DNA from: Candidatus Thorarchaeota archaeon
GTDB taxonomy: Archaea > Asgardarchaeota > Thorarchaeia > Thorarchaeales > Thorarchaeaceae
DNA length: 7,763 nucleotides
Reading direction: 5' to 3'
Assembly: GCA_016841005.1 (NCBI GenBank)
Contig: JAEORG010000471.1
Coordinates: 1-7,763, forward strand
Position 1 is the first letter of the stretch, and each line of letters starts with the position of its first letter. The notes under the pieces are model-generated. The model was not told the DNA's origin. It did not search any database and saw only the letters and a program-made list of their open reading frames with translations. Below are positions 5,570 through 7,763 of the stretch, piece after piece. A program made the translations under genes and the position numbers.

Positions 5570-7763
5570 TTGACCTACAACAGATTCAGATTCCGAATTT
5601 TCACAGTCTTTGTTAGTATGATTCTAGTACTAAGTTCTCTTTGCTCTGTTTCTATGTCGGTTGGAACACAGGTGTTGACGAATAAAGACGATTCAATTGT
5701 TAAAAATAAACAGCCAACTATTTCCAGTGCTTCCGACCCAATCTGGATCTATACATACAATGGCCCGACCCAAGGTGATAGTCACTTCAAATCTGTCTAT
5801 CAATTAAGTAATGGCGACCTTGCAGCCGCTGGAAGTCTAGTGACTGGTACAGATTTGGATTGGTTCACGATAAGAACTGACGATGAAGGAGGAGGTGCCA
5901 ATGATGGTCAGGACTGGACCGATATTCGAGGGTCTACTAGCTCTGAAGAAGCAGTATCCATAACTCAAGCAACTGGTGGAGATGATATTACCGTAGCCGG
6001 TTATTACATGAATAATGGAGAAGATTACTCATTAAAACGGATAGATAATACTGGAACTAGTGTATGGACGAGAACATATTCTGAACAATACAATCAAAAA
6101 CCGAATCAAATCATATCTTGCAGTGATGGTGGTTTTGCGATAGCAGGGAGTTACCAATCTACATTAGGTGCACCTCCAAATGCGTACATTCTGAGAACAT
6201 TCGGTACTGGTTATGAGGATTGGAGAGCTGATTTTGGTGCTGCAGGTGCAGATGAAGCATTTTCTGTGGTTCAGTGTAGTAACGGAGATTTTGTATTGGT
6301 TGGTTACACTAGGTCCTATGGAGGGTCTGACAAAGACTTGTGGGTTATTCGTCTCGATAGCTCCGGTACTGAGATTTGGAACCGTGTATACGGCCTGTCT
6401 TTTGATGATTGGGGAGAACGGGTCATCCAGTGTGAGGACGGAGGTTTTGCTATAGTTGGCACAACAAGAAGTTACGGAAGTTCTGACCAAGATATATGGC
6501 TGGTACGATTAAACAGTACTGGTCATCTTCTATGGCATAATTTCTACGGTGGTGTTCTAGATGATTATGGAAAAAGCATTGTAGAATGTGATACAGGATT
6601 TGCCCTGACTGGTACAACAGAGAGTTATGGAAGTGGTAATGGGGACGTAATACTAATTCGGACTGATGATAGTGGGAATTTACTGTGGCGCCACGAATAT
6701 GGTGGACGTTATGCAGATAATGGCAACTCAATTACCAAATGCATAGATGGGGGTTTTGTAATCGCTGGAGATTCAAAAAGTTGGGGAGGTAATGACTGGG
6801 ATGCATTCCTGATGAAGGTTGCAGACCCTCCCATTTGGTCAGTAGAGCCTGTTGACCAAGAACTTGAATATGGAGTAAACTTCTATTATGACCTGGATGC
6901 AATTGCAACATTCATTGATGAATGGTGGATTGATGACGAAGACCAATTTACTATTGATTCCAATGGAGTAATCACTAATGATGTTGTGCTCCCTGTAGGA
7001 GATCACAATTTACAGATATCGGTGAATGATACTCTAGGGAATGTTCTTACGAAATCAATTGTGGTCTCAGTATCATATACACCACCAGGTCATGCATGGG
7101 ATTCTATCTGGCAGAGATCATTTGGTGGGACAGTTGATGATAGAGGAAATACAATTGTCAGATGCAAAAATGGTGATGTCTTGATAGCAGGATATGGAGA
7201 TATAGATAACACGGGAAATAACGATGCTTGGTTGGCAAGGTGCGATTCCTTCGGAAATCTTCTTTGGTATAGAACATATGGACGAGCATCTGATGATAGA
7301 ATTAACTCTGTTGTGGAATGTGCTAATGGTGATTTTGGTTTTGCAGGTGTTGCTTGGTGGAATGCGTCCTATGGATATCAGGCATGGGTTTTTAGAACAG
7401 ATTCCTCAGGCATAATGGAATGGGAATTCGACTTAGGAGGTGGATTTAAGGAGAATGCTACTGCGATATACCAGACTAGTGATGGTGGATTTGTAGTTAC
7501 AGGATACACCACATCGGTAGCTCTTACTAAAGATCTAATCCTGTTCAAGGTTAATTCAACAGGAGGGCTTGAGTGGGAAAGTACCAATGTTGTTTCACAA
7601 GATCAAGAAGGACTCTCTGTAATTGAATATAGTTCTGGAGATATCTATGCAGTTGGGTATAATGCATCTGGAGGCGCACCTTCAACAAGAAGAGGCTTAG
7701 TATACAAAACTGATGCAGATGGCAACTCACCTATGGTATGGACTTATACAGCATCGGGAAGGA
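5570..7763 (+). CDS. Secreted beta-propeller / cadherin-Ig-like / beta-propeller protein (3' partial)
   Basis: The frame is open from a TTG at 5570 to the window end, at least 731 residues, with no stop. A basic N-terminus (NRFRFR) and hydrophobic segment (10-25) form a signal peptide. Residues 59-418 hold seven repeats of about 52 residues with the pattern W-x-R-x-[YF]-G, D-D-x-G-x-S-[VI], D-G-G-F-x-[IL]-x-G, D-x-W-[LV]-[VI]-R-x-D-x-x-G, typical of secreted archaeal and bacterial beta-propellers (SBBP/PQQ-like fold group). Blade-end Trp lie at 59, 116, 166, 218, 270, 322 and 373. Residues 419-502 form one cadherin/Ig-like module (PPIW, W-W, SVNDTLGNVLT) like those in the preceding gene. A second propeller starts at W514, with further Trp at 566, 618, 669 and 724. 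Seven blades carry a Cys 18 residues after the Trp. No lipobox or catalytic motif was found, and the C-terminal anchor, if any, lies outside. The role is probably extracellular binding, co-expressed with the upstream gene. Confidence 0.85.
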   Translation, partial: MTYNRFRFRIFTVFVSMILVLSSLCSVSMSVGTQVLTNKDDSIVKNKQPTISSASDPIWIYTYNGPTQGDSHFKSVYQLSNGDLAAAGSLVTGTDLDWFTIRTDDEGGGANDGQDWTDIRGSTSSEEAVSITQATGGDDITVAGYYMNNGEDYSLKRIDNTGTSVWTRTYSEQYNQKPNQIISCSDGGFAIAGSYQSTLGAPPNAYILRTFGTGYEDWRADFGAAGADEAFSVVQCSNGDFVLVGYTRSYGGSDKDLWVIRLDSSGTEIWNRVYGLSFDDWGERVIQCEDGGFAIVGTTRSYGSSDQDIWLVRLNSTGHLLWHNFYGGVLDDYGKSIVECDTGFALTGTTESYGSGNGDVILIRTDDSGNLLWRHEYGGRYADNGNSITKCIDGGFVIAGDSKSWGGNDWDAFLMKVADPPIWSVEPVDQELEYGVNFYYDLDAIATFIDEWWIDDEDQFTIDSNGVITNDVVLPVGDHNLQISVNDTLGNVLTKSIVVSVSYTPPGHAWDSIWQRSFGGTVDDRGNTIVRCKNGDVLIAGYGDIDNTGNNDAWLARCDSFGNLLWYRTYGRASDDRINSVVECANGDFGFAGVAWWNASYGYQAWVFRTDSSGIMEWEFDLGGGFKENATAIYQTSDGGFVVTGYTTSVALTKDLILFKVNSTGGLEWESTNVVSQDQEGLSVIEYSSGDIYAVGYNASGGAPSTRRGLVYKTDADGNSPMVWTYTASGR
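5744..6823 (+). repeat. First beta-propeller, seven blades
   Basis: Seven repeats are spaced 57, 50, 52, 52, 52 and 51 residues apart by their blade-end Trp. The first two are the most diverged; the last five keep the DGGF-like turn and a Cys before it (184, 236, 288, 340, 391). The fifth blade has a one-residue contraction (CDTGF in place of C-x-D-G-G-F). Seven repeats match a closed seven-bladed propeller; the blade count is a prediction from sequence periodicity. Confidence 0.75.
7109..7763 (+). repeat. Second beta-propeller, at least four blades, cut by window end
   Basis: The same repeat restarts after the Ig-like module: Trp at 514, 566, 618, 669 and 724, with YG or FG following in the first two blades. 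Cys appears at 532 and 584, while Thr and Tyr take that place in the next two. If it mirrors the first propeller, about three more blades lie downstream. Confidence 0.7.

Noticed and set aside
5630..5646. Lipobox around Cys25 of the propeller protein
   Set aside because: The sequence before the Cys is L-S-S-L, with Leu at -1, where lipoproteins need Gly, Ala or Ser.
6164..6490. Minus-strand ORF and the overlapping plus-strand ORF at 6213-6455
   Set aside because: Both are shadows of the long propeller gene, whose frame has clear repeat structure through this region.
5744..6823. PQQ-dependent dehydrogenase
   Set aside because: Only blade-like periodicity is shared; I saw no cofactor-binding or catalytic signature, and the repeats are of the secreted W-x-R-x-Y-G-G type.

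Overview
The window holds four consecutive genes on the + strand. All encode secreted or membrane-anchored, repeat-built surface proteins: a 5'-truncated one (1-906), two complete ones (974-2875 and 3066-5567), and a large one running off the 3' end (from a TTG at 5570). No enzyme, RNA gene, mobile element or CRISPR array could be supported. The minus strand shows only shadow ORFs.

The organism is most likely an archaeon. The beta-helix opening (an 'NGWxGNGSExNPYIIRN' type signature), NosD-like helix ends, Thr-rich stalk, single C-terminal transmembrane helices with short basic tails, abundant N-x-S/T sequons and moderately AT-rich DNA resemble surface proteins of Asgard archaea (Thorarchaeia or Lokiarchaeia type) and some Thermoplasmatota or methanogens. 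This is a family-level impression; no marker gene is present to settle it.

Layout: (1) 1-906, the C-terminal part of a protein with Kre9/KNH-like (FN3/Ig-like) beta-sandwich modules, a Thr stalk and a membrane anchor. (2) 974-2875, a signal peptide, parallel beta-helix, two Kre9-like modules and a membrane anchor preceded by a PGF motif. (3) A 190-bp gap with a weak hairpin and a T tract. (4) 3066-5567, a signal peptide, short beta-helix, six tandem cadherin/Ig-like modules of about 87 residues, and a membrane anchor. (5) 5570-end, a signal peptide, a predicted seven-bladed beta-propeller, one cadherin/Ig-like module like those of the preceding gene, and a second propeller cut by the window.

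The four proteins form a chain of shared modules: genes 1 and 2 share the Kre9-like module, genes 2 and 3 the beta-helix, and genes 3 and 4 the cadherin/Ig-like module. Genes 3 and 4 are almost certainly co-transcribed: 2 nt separate stop and start, and the ribosome-binding site of gene 4 lies inside the end of gene 3. The likeliest joint role is cell-surface adhesion, glycan recognition or envelope architecture, inferred from architecture alone. The most distinctive detail is a cysteine placed exactly 18 residues after the blade-end Trp in seven propeller blades of gene 4.
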